Both the position numbers and the translations under genes were made by a program. This document shows positions 4,969 through 5,018 of a stretch of DNA of 5,018 nucleotides, in pieces (position 1 is the stretch's first letter; each line of letters begins with the position of its first letter). Below the pieces are notes generated by a model. The model was not told the DNA's origin and did no database searches. It saw only the letters and a program-made list of their open reading frames with translations. Source of the stretch: Halovenus sp. (GTDB lineage Archaea; Halobacteriota; Halobacteria; Halobacteriales; Haloarculaceae). The DNA lies in the NCBI GenBank assembly GCA_003551265.1, contig PUMG01000275.1, forward strand, positions 1 to 5,018, in the 5' to 3' direction.

Positions 4969-4985
4969 GTTGGAACATTACCAAC
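4969..4985. promoter_or_regulatory. Inverted repeat at the transcription start of the 275-residue protein gene
   Basis: GTTGG (4969-4973) and CCAAC (4981-4985) form perfect 5-base arms around a 7-base centre, one base before the start codon and over the predicted transcription start. A site here could serve as an operator, for instance for the RHH-like product itself. Arms this short can occur by chance. Confidence 0.35.
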
Positions 4986-4988
4986 CGG

Positions 4989-4997
4989 ATAGTTAAG
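4989..4997 (-). promoter_or_regulatory. TATA-like promoter of the 275/143-residue gene pair
   Basis: CTTAACTAT on the minus strand is centred about 26 bases before ATG 4967, giving an essentially leaderless transcript. There is no purine-rich ribosome site before this ATG, in agreement with leaderless initiation. Confidence 0.55.
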
Positions 4998-5018
4998 CGT
5001 TTGCTGCCACAGAGTGAA

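Overview
The window looks like haloarchaeal chromosomal DNA. The predicted proteins are strongly acidic and the DNA is GC-rich. Several genes have a TATA-like element about 26-28 bases before the start codon and little or no leader, and one gene encodes the archaeal RNA polymerase factor TFS. The species cannot be named from the sequence alone. The window is densely coded: no gene-free stretch exceeds about 160 bases, and I saw no rRNA, tRNA, CRISPR array or insertion sequence.

Left part (1-2375), pterin and folate metabolism. The 3' part of thymidylate synthase (thyA) is followed after 8 bases by dihydrofolate reductase (folA/hdrB-like). This is a natural pair, because ThyA oxidises methylene-tetrahydrofolate to dihydrofolate and DHFR reduces it back. 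Converging on them from the minus strand is a pterin-4a-carbinolamine dehydratase gene with its own promoter. Upstream of it on the same strand is a YkgJ-type protein with eight cysteines and a small tandem repeat in its acidic N-terminus.

Middle (2376-3332), toxin-antitoxin-like module. A 158-base divergent intergenic region leads into a ribbon-helix-helix protein and, 13 bases later, a PIN-like predicted nuclease. An imperfect inverted repeat lies between the predicted TATA box and the start codon, where an autoregulatory operator would be expected. The module contains AT-rich codons (ATA, TTA), which suggests acquisition. Its toxin stop codon overlaps the stop codon of the convergent TFS gene.

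Right part (3329-5018), minus strand. Transcription is from right to left. A leaderless-looking promoter drives a 275-residue protein that joins a ribbon-helix-helix-like N-terminus, a long coiled coil and a four-cysteine zinc ribbon. It overlaps by 4 bases (ATGA) a 143-residue acidic protein with a C-terminal Cys/His cluster. The TFS transcript-cleavage factor follows with its own promoter. The 275/143-residue pair has no function I can name and is the least explained part of the window.
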